DNA from: Blastocladiella emersonii ATCC 22665
Lineage: Eukaryota; Blastocladiomycota; Blastocladiomycetes; Blastocladiales; Blastocladiaceae
Direction of reading: 5' to 3'
DNA length: 64,000 nucleotides
NCBI GenBank assembly: GCA_025594325.1
Contig: JANHCV010000010.1
Span: 930,001 to 994,000, forward strand
A model generated the notes under the pieces. That model was not told the origin of the DNA, made no database searches, and saw nothing but the letters and a program-made list of their open reading frames with translations. Of the stretch, positions 49,636 to 61,733 are shown in pieces (position 1 is the stretch's first letter; every line of letters begins with the position of its first letter). A program made the position numbers and the translations under genes.

Positions 49636-51318
49636 TCACGGCTTGAGGCACAGGTCGAGGTACCCGACCACAATGTCGTTGACGATCGACCGGTCGGGGA
49701 TCGACGCCGCCATGCCGTAGATGGCCGCCGACCCCTTGGTGTAGTTGTCGGGGTTGGCCTGCACCTCGGCGACCGCCGCCTTGAGGTCGCGCACAAACTG
49801 GTCCGCCTTGCCGACCGTCAGGTACGTGCACGCAATGTGGAGCGCCTCGGGGTACTGCAGCGCGTTGAGGTTCCACCCTTTGCTGCCCATGACGTCGTTG
49901 ACCGAGAACACGTTGAGCGACCGCGTGCGGAACGCGACGACCGACACCTTGGGGTCGCCGAGCACCTCGATCTCCGGGATCTCGCTGCGGATCCGGGACG
50001 CGATCTCGCGCGCCGTGCCGACAATGTCGCGGGTCGCGGCGACGTACCCGTCGCGGCCCATGGCGAGCATCGTGGCCCAGCACCCGGCGATCAGGGCGCC
50101 GGGGCGCGACCCGGCGATCGACGGGCTGGCGTAGATTCCGCCGACCCAGTCGGGCGCCAAAAAGTACTGGTGCTTGCGGAACGCGCCCGACCGGTACATG
50201 ACGACCGACGAGCCCTTGGGCGCGAACCCGTACTTGTGCGTGTCGACCGACATGGACGTGACGCCCGGCACGCGGAAGTCGAACGCCGGCACGTCCCCGA
50301 ACCCGGCCTCGCCCATGAACGCCATGAGGAACGACCCGAGGCAGCAGTCGATGTGCAGCGGCACCTTGTGCTTGAGGGCGAGCCGGCTCAGGCCCTCGAT
50401 GTCGTCGATGATCCCGTGCGGGAAGTTGGGCGTCGAGCCCGCGATCATGATCGTGTTCCCGTCCATGGCGCGCTCGACGAGCTTGAGGTCGACGCGCAGG
50501 TCCTTGCCGAGCGGCACCTTGACGAGGCGGATCCCGAAGTAGTGCGCGGCCTTGTCAAACGCGGCGTGGATCGTCTCGGGGACCACCATGTTGGGCTCAG
50601 CGACGCCGCGCTCGACGCGCGCGAGCTCGCGGTACGCCTTGCACGCCATGAGGATCGACTCGGTCCCGCCCGACGTCAGGTTGCCGCACCCGTCGGGCCC
50701 CGCGTGGTACAGGTCGAGCACCATGCGCACCACCTCGGCCTCCATCTTGCGCACGCCCGGGAACAGGTCCGGGTGCAGCGGGTTCGAGCTCGAGAACTGC
50801 GCGTACGCGTCCACCACCACCGCCGACAGGTCGTCGCCGCCGTGGTACACGGCACCGGACACCTGGCCCTTCTTGTAGTCGATGTGGCCCAGCTTGCCGT
50901 ACCGCGCCAGCTCGCGCTGCACCGCCTCGCGCGGCATCCCGCGCGACGGCAGGCTCGTGTACGGCGCCGGGTCGCCGGGCGCCGGCGGCGGCGCGATCGA
51001 GTGCGCCATACTCGCCAGCGTCTTGTCGATCTTCTTTTGGATCAGCGCGTTGGCCGGCGTCGGCAGGCTGCGCACCGACTGCAGGAAGATCTGTGAGGGG
51101 GCACCGGGGGTCAGTACTGGCGCGACGCTGTGCGCGAGAGGACGTACCCGCGAGGCGGTCCACAGGGCATGCCGCACGCTGCCGGCGAGCCCGCGGAACA
51201 CGAGCGACCGGTACGCCGTCTTGGTGATGCGCAGCACGAACAGCAGGAACAGCACGTTCTTGACCGCGCGCAGCGGCCGCGGGCCCGCCTGCGTCAGCGC
51301 CGTCGTTACAGACTCCAT
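49636..51318 (-). CDS. DPL1: Sphingosine-1-phosphate lyase
   Basis: Two exons, 51148-51318 and 49636-51090 (541 residues). The 57-nt intron has GTACGT and CACAG borders; because its length is a multiple of three, retention would leave the frame open. An N-terminal membrane anchor (NVLFLLFVLRITKTA) precedes a PLP-dependent decarboxylase-type domain with YHGGDDL, NLTSGGTESI, HIDCCLGSF and the PLP lysine in SVDTHKYGFAPKGSS. The enzyme cleaves phosphorylated sphingoid bases to a fatty aldehyde and phosphoethanolamine at the ER, the exit step of sphingolipid breakdown. The length agrees with animal and yeast enzymes. Confidence 0.93.
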   Translation of the reverse strand: MESVTTALTQAGPRPLRAVKNVLFLLFVLRITKTAYRSLVFRGLAGSVRHALWTASRVRPLAHSVAPVLTPGAPSQIFLQSVRSLPTPANALIQKKIDKTLASMAHSIAPPPAPGDPAPYTSLPSRGMPREAVQRELARYGKLGHIDYKKGQVSGAVYHGGDDLSAVVVDAYAQFSSSNPLHPDLFPGVRKMEAEVVRMVLDLYHAGPDGCGNLTSGGTESILMACKAYRELARVERGVAEPNMVVPETIHAAFDKAAHYFGIRLVKVPLGKDLRVDLKLVERAMDGNTIMIAGSTPNFPHGIIDDIEGLSRLALKHKVPLHIDCCLGSFLMAFMGEAGFGDVPAFDFRVPGVTSMSVDTHKYGFAPKGSSVVMYRSGAFRKHQYFLAPDWVGGIYASPSIAGSRPGALIAGCWATMLAMGRDGYVAATRDIVGTAREIASRIRSEIPEIEVLGDPKVSVVAFRTRSLNVFSVNDVMGSKGWNLNALQYPEALHIACTYLTVGKADQFVRDLKAAVAEVQANPDNYTKGSAAIYGMAASIPDRSIVNDIVVGYLDLCLKP

Positions 51319-51588
51319 GATGTTTCGTTTATCGTTGTTTTGTTGGGGAGCAGGAAAGGGAGAGAGGAAGGGTTGTGGCGGGCGGCAGCAGCATCGCGCG
51401 AGCCGCCACACGCGCGTCGCCGCCGACTCGGCCGATGGCGGCGGCCGCCGCTCGCCCCGCTTCTTCTCCTTCCGCACGCGCCCCTTGACGGGTAAATAAA
51501 TGAAGTCAGTGCCATGTATTCTTCATCACCGTCATCGAGTGCTCGCCGTGGCCCACGCTGGCCGCCTTCACCCACATGGGGCAGGGGC

Positions 51589-54500
51589 CTACGCCGTCGC
51601 CGCTGAGGGACCCGGCGCCGCGGCTCCTCCTGCCGCTGCTGCCGCTGGGGCCTCGCCGGCCGCGCCCGGGGTTGTTCCTGTGGCGGCCGCCGCCGCGGCC
51701 GGGTCGCCCTTGTTGGTCGGCATGATGAGTCGCTCGAGCAGCGCCGTGCGCTCGCGGAGGATCTCGGTCACGGACGCCGATGCCGACGTTGCCGGGGCTC
51801 CGTCGAACGCGTCGTCGCCGAGCGCGTCCATCGGATCCGCGGGCGCCCCCGCCATCCCCGCGGCGGCGGCGTTGCGCTCCTGCGGCGTGAACAGCTGGAG
51901 CCGGCGCAGCTTGTACACGTTGACGGACCCGGTATCGTCGCCCGTGACGAGGACGGGGGTGGCGACGCCGAACAGGCAGCACATGAGGCGCTGGTCGAGG
52001 ACCGAGTGCACAATGGTCGGGTCGAGCACGCTGAGCGACAGGTCCCACACCTCGATGCGGCCGTCGAGCGAGACGCTGGCCAGGACCGTGGGCGAGTGCG
52101 GCGACCAGTCCACGTCCATGATCGCGTCCTTGCCCGAGTAGAACTTGAGCCCCATGGCCTCGGCGTCCTGGTGCCACAGCCCGACCGACCAGTCGGCGCT
52201 GCACGACGCGAAGATGTGGGGGGAGAAGGGCGACCACTTCACGCGGTGCACGGGGCCCGCGTGCCCGAAATACGTGCTCAGGTACTGCTCGTTGTACGAC
52301 ACCGAGCACTTGTGCACCGTCCCGTCCTCGGTCGCCACCAGGTACGTGTTGTAGTCGTTCGGGTTGAAGTCGAACCCGAGCCCGCCCGCCGACCGCGAGA
52401 TGAACGACGACTTGACGCCGCCGCCGCCCGCGTTCGAGCTGCTGCTGCTCGCCTTTCCGCCCTCGCGGCCCGTCGCACCGCCGCCGCCACCCGTCGCCTT
52501 GCTCTCCTGCGCCTTGACCGTCTTGAGCGTCATGAGATCCACGCCATCGAGCCCCTTGCGCAGGAGCCATTGGCACACGCGCCCGTCCGTCGAGATCGAC
52601 ACCACGGCCTCGGCGCGGGACTGGTGGTCGCCGATACTCTGCTCCTTGTCGACCCATTTCACCTGCCACACGGGGTCGCGGTGTTTCGTCGGCAGCGACC
52701 CCGAGTCGATCCCCGCGTCGCTCGTCGCCTCGTTGCGCACGTCGTAGATGGCGATCCGCCCGTCCACGAACCCGACCGCCAGCAGGTTCGGCGACGACCG
52801 CGAGAAGTCGAGCGACGTCACGGGCGACGTGCACTTGAACACGCGCGACGGGTACTCGGGGTTCTTGAGCGACCAGCAGCAGATCAGGCCCGGCGACGCG
52901 CCGAACAGGTTGTTCCCGGCTGCGGCGGCCGCCGCGGCCGCGGCTGCAGCTGCTGCAGCGGCAGCGTTGGCCGCCCCACCGCCGCGCGGGTTGGTCGACG
53001 CCCCGCCCCCACCCGACGCCGCGGCTGCCGCCGCCGCCGCCGCGTCGACGACGGCGGACCGCGGGAGACCGTACCCGACGGCGAGAATGTCCGGGTTCTG
53101 CTTGTTCCACGCCATGGCCATGACGCACCGGTCGCGGACCATCTCGCACCGGAACGACCACAGGTAGTGCAGCGAGGGGATGTGCGACTCGAAGTTGTCG
53201 GTGGCGGCGGCCGCGGCGGCCGCGGCGGCGGTGATGGCGTGGTTGTTGTTGCCCGACAGGGACAGCTGGGTGCTGGTGGCCGGGTTCAGGTCTCGGTACT
53301 CGAGCAGCCGCGACGCGTAGATGGACTCGAGGACCGCGGATTCCATGACGCGTAGGGATTCTTTTAGGTTCGACTGGTACAGCTATACGGTTGCGACGGC
53401 GCGGTGTCAGTGAGGCGTGGGTGAGTGAGGGTGGGAATGGACGCACCGACTGCAGCGTCACCTCCTTCTCGAGATACGACGGGACCACCATGTCGGCGTT
53501 GGGCTGCGCGCCGCCGGCGCCGAACCCGCCAAACACGGACTGGGTCCCGCCAGCGCCGCCGTCGGCGCCTGCTATGATGCTCGACTCGATGGTGTTGACG
53601 GCCGACGAGATGAACGAGCTCGAGTCCAGCATGTTTCCGACGGTGCCCGTCGCCGACGACATGGCGCCGCTGAGCGTCGGGATCGCGTCGGTGCTCACGC
53701 TCGACTTGCTGTTGGCGCTACACACACACGACGATTCCGCGCGCTCGCGTCAGTCATCCGCGGCCATGAAAGCAGCGCCGCGAAAGCGTGCCTGGTCAAG
53801 TTATCCGTCCCGACCTCATGCGCGGGCCGCGCCTGGTACTCGTCGAAGATGGACCACTCGTTGACCTGGGCCTCGGAGTGAACGGGCTTGACGAGGATCG
53901 CCTGCACGTCCTTGGTCTTGGTCGCGCTGTTGTACGTCTGGGTCGACCGGTGCGCAAAGTTGTTGCTCGACTTGCGCGCCTCGAGCACCTCGGCGTACCG
54001 CACGTTGGCCGCCTCGACGCCCGCGACCTCGGCGTCGTCGCCCGCCACCGTCACGCTCGGCAGGTCCAGCAGCGTCATGGTCTCGGTCTCGCTCAGCGTG
54101 ATGTGCAGAACGCGGTTCAGGTCCGTCTCGGTCAGCTCGCGCGGCGCCGACGACGAGGACGAGGTGTTGCTGAGGCCAGGGTACGCGCCCGACTCGCGCT
54201 TGTTCATTGGTCCGCGGCCGTGTGCGGCGGCTGTCGCCGGCCCGCCGCCGCGCATCCCCATGCCGTGGCCGCCGCCGCCGTGGTGCCCGTCCTCGTCGTC
54301 GAACGAGCGGTCGGACGTGATGGACGCCGTGTCGTCGTCGCTGCGGTCGTCGAGCGACGCAGACACCTTGGACCCGCCGTAGCTCATGAACGACTTGCCG
54401 AAGTTGAGCGACGAGAACTGGTTCAGCGTCTGCGCCTCGAGCGACGTGAAGTAGTCGAGCGCCGACGACTGCGCGGACGTCGCGTTAGCACCGTGTCCAT

Positions 54501-54872
54501 CGCGACGTCGCACCGCTCACGTACCGGCACCATCCGACTCCCACCGACCTGCGACCCACTCCCGAGCGAGTCCGCGCCGATCGACCCGCCGCCGACGCCC
54601 GCCATCCCTCCGGCGCCCGTCTTTCCCTGCGCCTTGGGCGGCGCGAGCAGCGGCGCGGGCGTGACGTCGCGGCCCTCGTCGTCGTAGATGCGCACGTCCT
54701 GGCGCGCGGTCCCGTTCGCGTTCGCCCCATTGGCGCCGAGGTTGGCGTTGGACCCGCGGTGGCGGAACGCGCCGCCGCCCGCACCGAAACCGTACCCGGA
54801 CACGCCGTCGTACCGGCCGCGCGCGTTACTCGCGCCGCCCGCGCCGCCGCCGCCGGCGACGCTACGCGACAT
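51589..54872 (-). CDS. Axonemal dynein intermediate chain, DNAI1/IC1 type
   Basis: Four exons: 54525-54872, 53792-54468, 53447-53717 and 51589-53382, all in phase (1,029 residues; human DNAI1 has about 700). The intron between exons 2 and 3 appears to use a GC donor (CAG/GCACGC) with a GTGTAG acceptor. Landmarks are HRSTQTYNSATK and VNEWSIFDEYQ in the N-terminal region, then a WD40 propeller with LWSFRCE, AVGYGLPR, DGRIAIYD, HRDPVWQVKW, CSADWSVGLW and DVDWSPHSPTV. Polyalanine and Gly-rich insertions account for the extra length. This outer-arm dynein subunit is found only in organisms with motile cilia, so it is direct evidence for a flagellated stage. Confidence 0.9.
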
Positions 54873-55222
54873 GTTCACGCTCGTCGCGGTTTGGGATTTT
54901 GGGTTTCGGCTACATGGGCCCGCGAACGGATCAGGGGTAGGTCAAGGCGGTCGGTTGCAAAGTGCAGGGTTACCTGCGCATGGTTCATTCGTTTTACGTG
55001 ATAGCTTATGCTGCTGAAGAGATTAGACAGCGACGAAGGCGACGAGAAGCGAGTCGGGTTTCCTTCCCCTGACCGATCGGCGCGACGAGAAACGCGTCTC
55101 GCACGCGTCACGCTTGCTCGCGTGATTTCATGGCGCGACGCGTGAGACATTTGTCTCCCACTCTCAGCCCTCTCCCTCTCTCACACGTTTGGTTTTTCAC
55201 CCAATCACATCGTATTCCGCGC
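54873..55222. other. Promoter region of the dynein gene
   Basis: 350 bp upstream of DNAI1 and just after the stop of the BRK1-like gene on the same strand. Three ACGCGT cores occur within about 50 bp (55091-55096, 55102-55107, 55138-55143). No gene seen. Confidence 0.5.
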
Positions 55223-56287
55223 TCAGAAACTCGGCGGCGGCGGGGGCGGCGGCGGCGGCGGGAGGTTCCAGTCCGCGTCGTCAAACGTCATGGGCGGCGG
55301 TGGGGGCGGGAGGGAGAGACTCGGGAAAGAGCCGTAGCTGTCGGCGGGCGGAGGAGGCGGCGGGGGAGGAGGGAGGGCGCCGAACGCGGTCTCGTCGAAC
55401 GATTGTAGCGGGGGAGGGGGCGGAGGAGGGAGGCCAAAGTCGCCACCGACGGCGAAAGACGGCGCGGCTGCCGGGGGAGGTGGCGGTGGGACGGCGAACT
55501 GCGCGGGAGGAGGAGGGGGTGGTGGGACGGCGAACTGCGACGCCAGGGGAGGAGGTGGAGGCGGCGACACAGCGTCGACGGGCGACCCCATGTCGCGGCT
55601 GTCGGCCGTGTTCATCGAGAAGGGCGACGACAGCGCGTCGAACGCCGCGAGCGACGGCGGCGGCGGCAGCGTCACGGCGAACCCCTGGTCGGCGCCCGGG
55701 ATCGTGTCGAGGATGGTCACGGGCGGCGGCGGGTCGTCGTGGCCGCTGTTGCTGCCCGGCGACTGCGACTGCGACGGTGGCGAGGGCGCCGATGCCGCAG
55801 CAGCCGTGTCCACGGTCGAGTGCGTGGTGCGGCTCGTCGTGATGCGGTGCAGCGTCGGCGCGCCGCTCTCCGAGTGGTCGAGCAGGTCGCCCGCGCTGTA
55901 CGCCGCGAGGGCGTCCGGGTCCAGCGGCTCGTTCGGGTCCGCCGTCACGGCCGACATCTACAACCGGACCGCGCGAGCGGTTAGCGACCGGGGGGCCGGG
56001 AGCAATCGGCCGCGATGCGTACCCTTGCGTCGAGGAACTGGGCATGGCGCTCGAGCCGGTACAGGTGCGAGTGGACGCCCGCGAGCTTGGACGTGGCCTG
56101 GTGCTCTACGCGTGCGTGTCAACGGGCGGGTCAGCGCGGTGGGACCGAACATGGAACCGGCGGGCGGGGGCAGCGGCGTACCGAACGTGTTGAGAAAGAC
56201 GGCGAGCTTGGCGATCGACGTCGACAGGTCATCCACGACGCGCCGGAGCCGCGTGGGATCCTCGGGCGTCGAGTTGGCGACCGGCAT
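55223..56287 (-). CDS. BRK1/HSPC300-like coiled coil with polyproline tail
   Basis: Three exons, 56182-56287, 56023-56105 and 55223-55957, in phase (307 residues). Residues 13-67 resemble BRK1 of the WAVE complex: SIAKLAVFLNTFE against SIKKIADFLNSFD, and LYRLERHAQFLDAR against LTALERRIEYIEAR. BRK1 is normally only about 75 residues. Here a disordered segment and then eight or more runs of 5-10 prolines follow, ending NLPPPPPPPPPPSF, the kind of sequence that binds profilin or SH3/EVH1 domains. WASHC3 (CCDC53) is the nearest alternative. A role in Arp2/3-driven actin assembly is inferred. Confidence 0.6.
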
Positions 56288-57123
56288 GGTGGCGCGGTGC
56301 GGTGCGGGCGGGGAACGGGTGCCGAGACGCGCGGGCAAGTGGATGGATCCAGTTGGGGCAGGCAGCGCAATCGATGGCACGCGCGGCGGCGTCGGTGGGC
56401 GCTCGCCGTACGCGGATCGCCTTGTTCGGGCGCCCGGCTCCAAGTCGGAGGGGAGGGCGCGGGAAACTGGTGCCAAGTCGTGGCGCAGCCGTGTGAGGGC
56501 GGCCGACGACGGCTGCTGCTTGCGTGTGCTTCGAGTCGCCGTGAATTCGGCGCAGCGCAGCGATGAGGCGTGGGGGGTGAGCGACGCGACGTTCATCGGG
56601 CGTGGGAAGGCGGTGGCGAAGGCTCCACAGGTGGTCCCACGCGACCGCAGCGACGCGTCTCTCCCGCTTGCTCTCCGAATTCGGCCAGGCGAACATGCGC
56701 CACCCGCGGGCGCGACGCGCGCCTCGTGTCTCCCGACTTGTTCGCCTGCTGTGCACGCTCGCCGTGCTTGTTTTCGCACTCGCTGCCTTGGGTCCCGCTC
56801 CCCTTGGCGCCATCGCCGCCGCACGCGCGACGCACACCTGCCCTCGGCCCCTGCCGCGTCCCCTGGCGCTGCCGCCGTCCTCGTGCCCTATAAAGCTGCC
56901 CGGCGTCCCTGCCCTCCTCCCTCCGCTGGTCCGTACTCCCTCGCGCCTCTTGCCTTGCACGCTACGCATCCCCCCGCCGCCACGGGCTTCGGCCTTGCAT
57001 GCAACTCAGACTCGATACACCAAGACGGATCGACTGATCTCCTGCGCCCGCTCGCACACTCCTCTCCCTCTACCCTACTCGCACCCTTGCACACGTACTC
57101 GCGCGCCCGTCCTTCTCCTCGAC
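56288..57123. other. Divergent intergenic region, BRK1-like / chitinase
   Basis: 836 bp between divergent starts. It contains an ACGCGT core at 56653-56658 and the chitinase TATA box, followed by a long pyrimidine-rich leader. No gene supported. Confidence 0.5.
56889..56894 (+). promoter_or_regulatory. TATA box upstream of the secreted chitinase
   Basis: TATAAA 230 nt before the chitinase start codon, followed by a C/T-rich leader. The distance is longer than for the other TATA boxes here, implying a leader of roughly 200 nt. Confidence 0.5.
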
Positions 57124-59016
57124 ATGGCGCCGATCACCAACACCAAACGCGTCCTCACGGCGACGCTCGCGCTCGTCGCGTCGTGCCTGCTCGCCGCCGC
57201 GGCCCCCGTCGACTACCCGGGCGTCGTCGACACGGCCGGCGTCGCGTGGTTCCCGACCGTCTCGCCCGGCCCTGGCCGACCGCCCAACCCGCTGCTCACG
57301 TCGGCCCTCGCCGCGCGCCCGCGTACCTCCACCACGTCGGCCTCGACGTCGACGCGCGCCCTCACCACGACCACGACCACGTCGACGCGCACCACGACCG
57401 TGACCACGACCGCGCCCGCCGCCACGACTTCGACGACGGCCCGCCTCGACTCGTCGACGTGCACGCCCGTCACCATTACCGTGCCCATCACCGAGCAGAC
57501 GGTCATCATCTGCACGACCATCGTCACCACCTTTGTCCCGCAGCCCAGCACCACGTCGACGCGCGTCACGCTCTCGCCCACGGCCACGGCCACTGCCACG
57601 TCGACTGTTCTCCCGACCTCGACCGCGACGACCACCACCACGACTACGGTCCGCCCGACGAGCACCTCGACTTCGACTTCCTCCTCTTCCTCCTCGACTC
57701 GCACGGCGACCTCGACCTCCACGATTCCGCCGCTCCCGACCACCATGCCCAACCGCAAGTTCCTCGCCTACTACACGTCGTGGTCGCAGTACGACGCCCG
57801 CGGCTTCCTGCCCATGATGCTGCCCGCCGAGCTGCTCACCCACGTCAACTACGTACGCCTTCTCTCACTATCTCTCTCGACACGAACATTCAACTAACCT
57901 TCCCTTGCGCGTCCACAGGCCTTCGCCAACATCGTCAACGGGCAGATCGCGATCGGCGACTCGTGGGGCGACATCGAGCGGCCGTTCGTGGTGCAGTACC
58001 AGGGCCGCGACATCACGCTCAACGGCGCCATGGCCGTGCTCAACGACCCGCGGTCGCCGCTGCGCCAGCGCAACCCGAAGCTGCGCTCGCTCATCAGCAT
58101 CGGCGGGTGGACCTGGTCCAAGACCTTTTCGAGCACGTCACGCACGCCCGCGAGCCGCGCACGGTTCACGTCGTCGGTCGTCGAGTTTGTGCGCACCTAC
58201 GGGTTCGACGGCGTCGACATTGAGTACGCCTTCGCGCTTTTCGCTGCGTGGCCCCTGGCTCGAAGCCGTGTCACTGACTCTCCCACGTGTGTGTGTGCGC
58301 GTAGCTGGGAGTACCCGGGCGCCGAGGGCGATGCCGGCAACGAGATGGACCCCAACGACCCGGCCAACTTCATCCTGATGCTGCAGTCGCTGCGCGACGG
58401 GCTGACGCAGCTCGCGGCGACGTCGGGCCGCGCCGAGCCGTACCTCGTGACGGTGGCCACGTCCGCGTCCGAGTCCAAGTTCGGCCTGCTCGACATGGCG
58501 GGGCTCGCCCGGACCTGCGACTGGGTCAACGTCATGACATACGACAACGCGGGCCCGTGGTCGCCGCGCACCGACCACCAGGCCTCGTTCCCGTTCATCC
58601 AGGCGGCCATCGACGGCTACGTGCGCCGCGGCCTGCCCGCGAGCAAGTTCAACCTCGGGATCCCCTTCTACGCGCGCTCGTTTGCCGGCGTGCCCGCCAA
58701 CTCGGGCGAGATCGGGCTCCCCTACACGTCGATCCCGCAGGGGACCGTCGAGCGCGGGATCATCGACTACGACGACCTCATGGCCCGCTACGCGCCGACC
58801 TACCAGCGCGCCGTCACGGCGCCCTACAACGTGCCCGTCTACTACAACAACGCGGCCGGTGTCTGGATCACGGCCGAGGACCAGGACTCGGCTGAGCGTA
58901 AGGGCAAGCTTATCCGCGACCAGGGGCTCGCCGGCGCCTTCTGGTGGGAGGCCTCGGGCGACAAGAAGTCGGAGCTCACGCGCGCGCTGCGCAAGGGCGC
59001 GCTCGGGTCTGCGTAA
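57124..59016 (+). CDS. Secreted GH18 chitinase with Ser/Thr-rich stalk
   Basis: Three exons, 57124-57852, 57919-58223 and 58305-59016 (581 residues). A signal peptide (LALVASCLLAAAA) is followed by a Thr/Ser-rich stretch of about 150 residues, probably heavily O-mannosylated. The GH18 domain then runs from KFLAYYTSW to AGAFWWEASGD. SLISIGGWTWS and the active-site strand FDGVDIDWEYPG are both typical; the latter is assembled across the exon 2/3 border, confirming the splice. Substrate residues MTYDNAG and the C-terminal Trp are present, so it should be an active endochitinase. The likely role is wall remodelling during growth or zoospore release. Confidence 0.92.
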
Positions 59017-61733
59017 GACGGCGGCCGGCTCGGTTTTGATGGATCATCGTTGTCGTTGTCGTTGTTGTTGTAACCCCCGCACTCTCATCGCACTCGTCCC
59101 TTCCCTTCCCACGTTTCCGCTTCATAACAAAGACGCACTTCACCTCGAACCACCACGTCATTGTCTCCACCCGGCTTGCTCAGCGAGGGAGAACATCATC
59201 GATAGACCGGCGTCCCCATCGCCGTAGACTCGACCCACGGACGGTTCGCGTCGCTCATAGACCTCGCGCGCCCGTCCCGGCCGCCCACAGCTCGCGGCCG
59301 ATGTGCCTGGAGCCCGTTGCGTAGAGTGGCGGATCGATCGCGATCCCATTGTGCGGGAGGTGCCGACAGAACCCCTGGTGCCGAGCCGGAGCGCCGAATC
59401 TCAGATCATGGATGATCGAAGCCGCGGTCGGATGGTAGGGAGTCAATCACTTTCAGGCCTCACTTGCCCGGCGCGTTCGCGCAGACGGTCCTCGCTCTCC
59501 GCGGCCCGACTGCGATGAATGACGCACAAGCTTGATGATGAACACATGGAATCACTTGGGCTCGAGCGAGACTTTGCGGCCCCGAGGCGAACGCTTGGCC
59601 GGGCTGCAGACACGGACAGCCGCGGACGCTGAGATGTGAGACTGAGCGAGCTGTCTAGACTGTGGGCTATGGTCCGCGCCATGTTCACTGAGGTTCCACG
59701 AAACCCACTTGCCTCGCAGCTCAAAGACTGAGCTCCCGGGTGGATGGCGCTGGTCCAGAGCGACGCGGCATCGCGACATAGCGCTCCGACTGCATCCCTC
59801 GCCTGCTTGGCCGAGCGCGGCGCTCGTCTTCGAGATCGTGGACACTAGACGGCCGTTGAGCGCCCTCTCTAGTGCGGGCTAGCCAGCTTTGAGCGATGAG
59901 CCGTCACTGCGCCATGCTCCGAAGCCATGTGCGGCTCAGAGCGCAAGTACCGCTCACAGTTACCTCGATCGCGTCGCGACGCGGCCGAGTGCGCAGCTGT
60001 TGCGAGTCGTGCGGTGCACCCCAGGTCGATGATACCTCGCACATAAACGAGAGCAGCGCTGGCAGCTCGCCCGGCGTCACGGCGGCCCCACAGCGAGAAC
60101 TCCTGCTAAACCTCAGTTCCCATCTCTGGGACCATGGCCCATCTCCGCTTCTCCCGCGACCTCATAGCCGCGGATCGTTGAAGTCCTAGCTTCACGGGTC
60201 ACAGCTCGTCGCAATAGCACGATCGGTCGCTGATCACGCTCTCCCAGCAACGCACCACGTGATCGGATCAACACCTTCGAAACCCTCAAAGAGCCGCTCT
60301 CTCCGTCACCAAGATTGACACGTTTAACGCCTTAGGATGCGGATTATCGATTAGTCTATCGGACGCGTTGAATGACGCACAACTGCTCTATCCCTGAAGG
60401 CGCGCACACGGTCGAACCGACCCTACGTTGCTGCTTTATGTGTCCTGGAACGGTCGCGAAGGAACTTGTCGACGCTCGCGCGTCGTGAAGGAAGGTGGTC
60501 TAAGAGGAGAACATGGCCTAGCGCTCGCTCACCGAAATCTCGTCCAGCGACCTTCGACCAGCGACCACCTCTGCCTCAGTCCGCTTATCGCTCGCAAAAT
60601 CCGTGATGGACGACCCCACGGCAACGCTCCACGTGATCGAAACAACGCGCGTGTCTAGGACATGCGGGCCTTCCGAGCCGTGGCCAGCCCTCCATCGCCA
60701 ACGCACATCGTTTTCCGCAGCTTCGCGAACCCACACCAACCATGCATCGCTACATGTCATCGCAACTCATGCCGGACGTCGCCCGACCACCCGCGGATCG
60801 CCTCACTGCGTGGCGGCAAACGCTATTTCGCGCGCGAGTCCCTGCCCTCGGTTCCCACCACGCACACGCCCGAGTGTGTCCTCGAGGACACTGAGCCACG
60901 TCATTTCCGGTGCCCGGCCGATTGCACCCGGCCCTTGCATCCTCGTGTTCTCGCGCCGGTCCGTCGCCACAATGTTCGCACCTGGAGGTCGTCGGCCCCG
61001 CGAGGCAAGCGATCGCGTCTCGTTCGTCCCTTCCTCGAGCCTCTCTGGCTTGTGCACGAGCGAGGATCAAACAGGCGAACGTTGCTACTCTATGACACTG
61101 ACGACCTCGGCGACGAAAGCGGCGACATGCGCGGGGAAACGACCTTCACGGTACGCAATCGCACCAGCTCGCCAAGCGGATGATACGCGTGTCGTTCCGC
61201 GAAGCGGTCGCTCGCGCCGATGTGGGCCCGCACCCGCCTTGTCTTCCCACGGCAGGTGAGGACACGATAGCCACTCGATCGCTCCGGCGCCCGTCAGCGC
61301 CGTGTCTACGCCGCGGCGGCCATCGTGGGGCCCCACGGTGGGCAGCCGCGCGGCGCCCGCGATCGAAAAGTTGCGTGCGTGCCCTGTGCTTCGCGCAGCG
61401 CGGCTCGCGCGTCGGTCCCGCCGGGCGGCCAAGAACCGGCCCCGTGGCGGCGGCGGCACGCTTCGGGCGAGTGGACGCGCGCACAACACACGGCCGGCCG
61501 GCCGGCTCGCTCGGCCCGCGCGCTCGTGCCTTGTGTGTGTGGCGAAGAGCGGGCGTGAGCAACGCGCGCGAGGCAGGGGCCATTGCCATTTCACGGCCAC
61601 GCCGCCCACTTGTTCTCCTCACCTGTCGCCATCTTCCTGTCCTGCCTGCTCATCATCCGTGTGCGCCCGCGAGACAGCCAAGCTTTCGCCCCAAGTCCCA
61701 CCACCATTTCCGCCCCGAATTCGAGCTGCCAAG
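59017..61733. other. 2.7-kb region without a recognisable gene
   Basis: The longest gap in the window. Base composition is more even than in the flanks, and frames are short and interrupted on both strands. The longest, near 60603-61259 on the plus strand, shows no domain, signal peptide or codon bias like its neighbours. No tRNA or rRNA, terminal repeats or transposase were seen. It could be a decayed mobile element, a non-coding RNA locus or a regulatory region. Confidence 0.4.

Noticed and set aside
49393-51096. Plus-strand open frame of about 570 codons
   Set aside because: It overlaps the sphingosine-1-phosphate lyase on the other strand, which has unmistakable motifs; the plus frame has none.
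52006-53355. Long plus-strand open frame (about 450 codons)
   Set aside because: It is antisense to the DNAI1 WD40 exon. High GC and few A/T-rich codons leave opposite frames open; no domain is present.
55590-58223. Plus-strand frame of nearly 880 codons spanning two genes
   Set aside because: It runs antisense through the BRK1-like gene and then out of frame through the chitinase. It is a GC artefact.
60603-61259. Open frame of about 218 codons in the gene-free block
   Set aside because: Codon composition and lack of any structural feature make it indistinguishable from chance.
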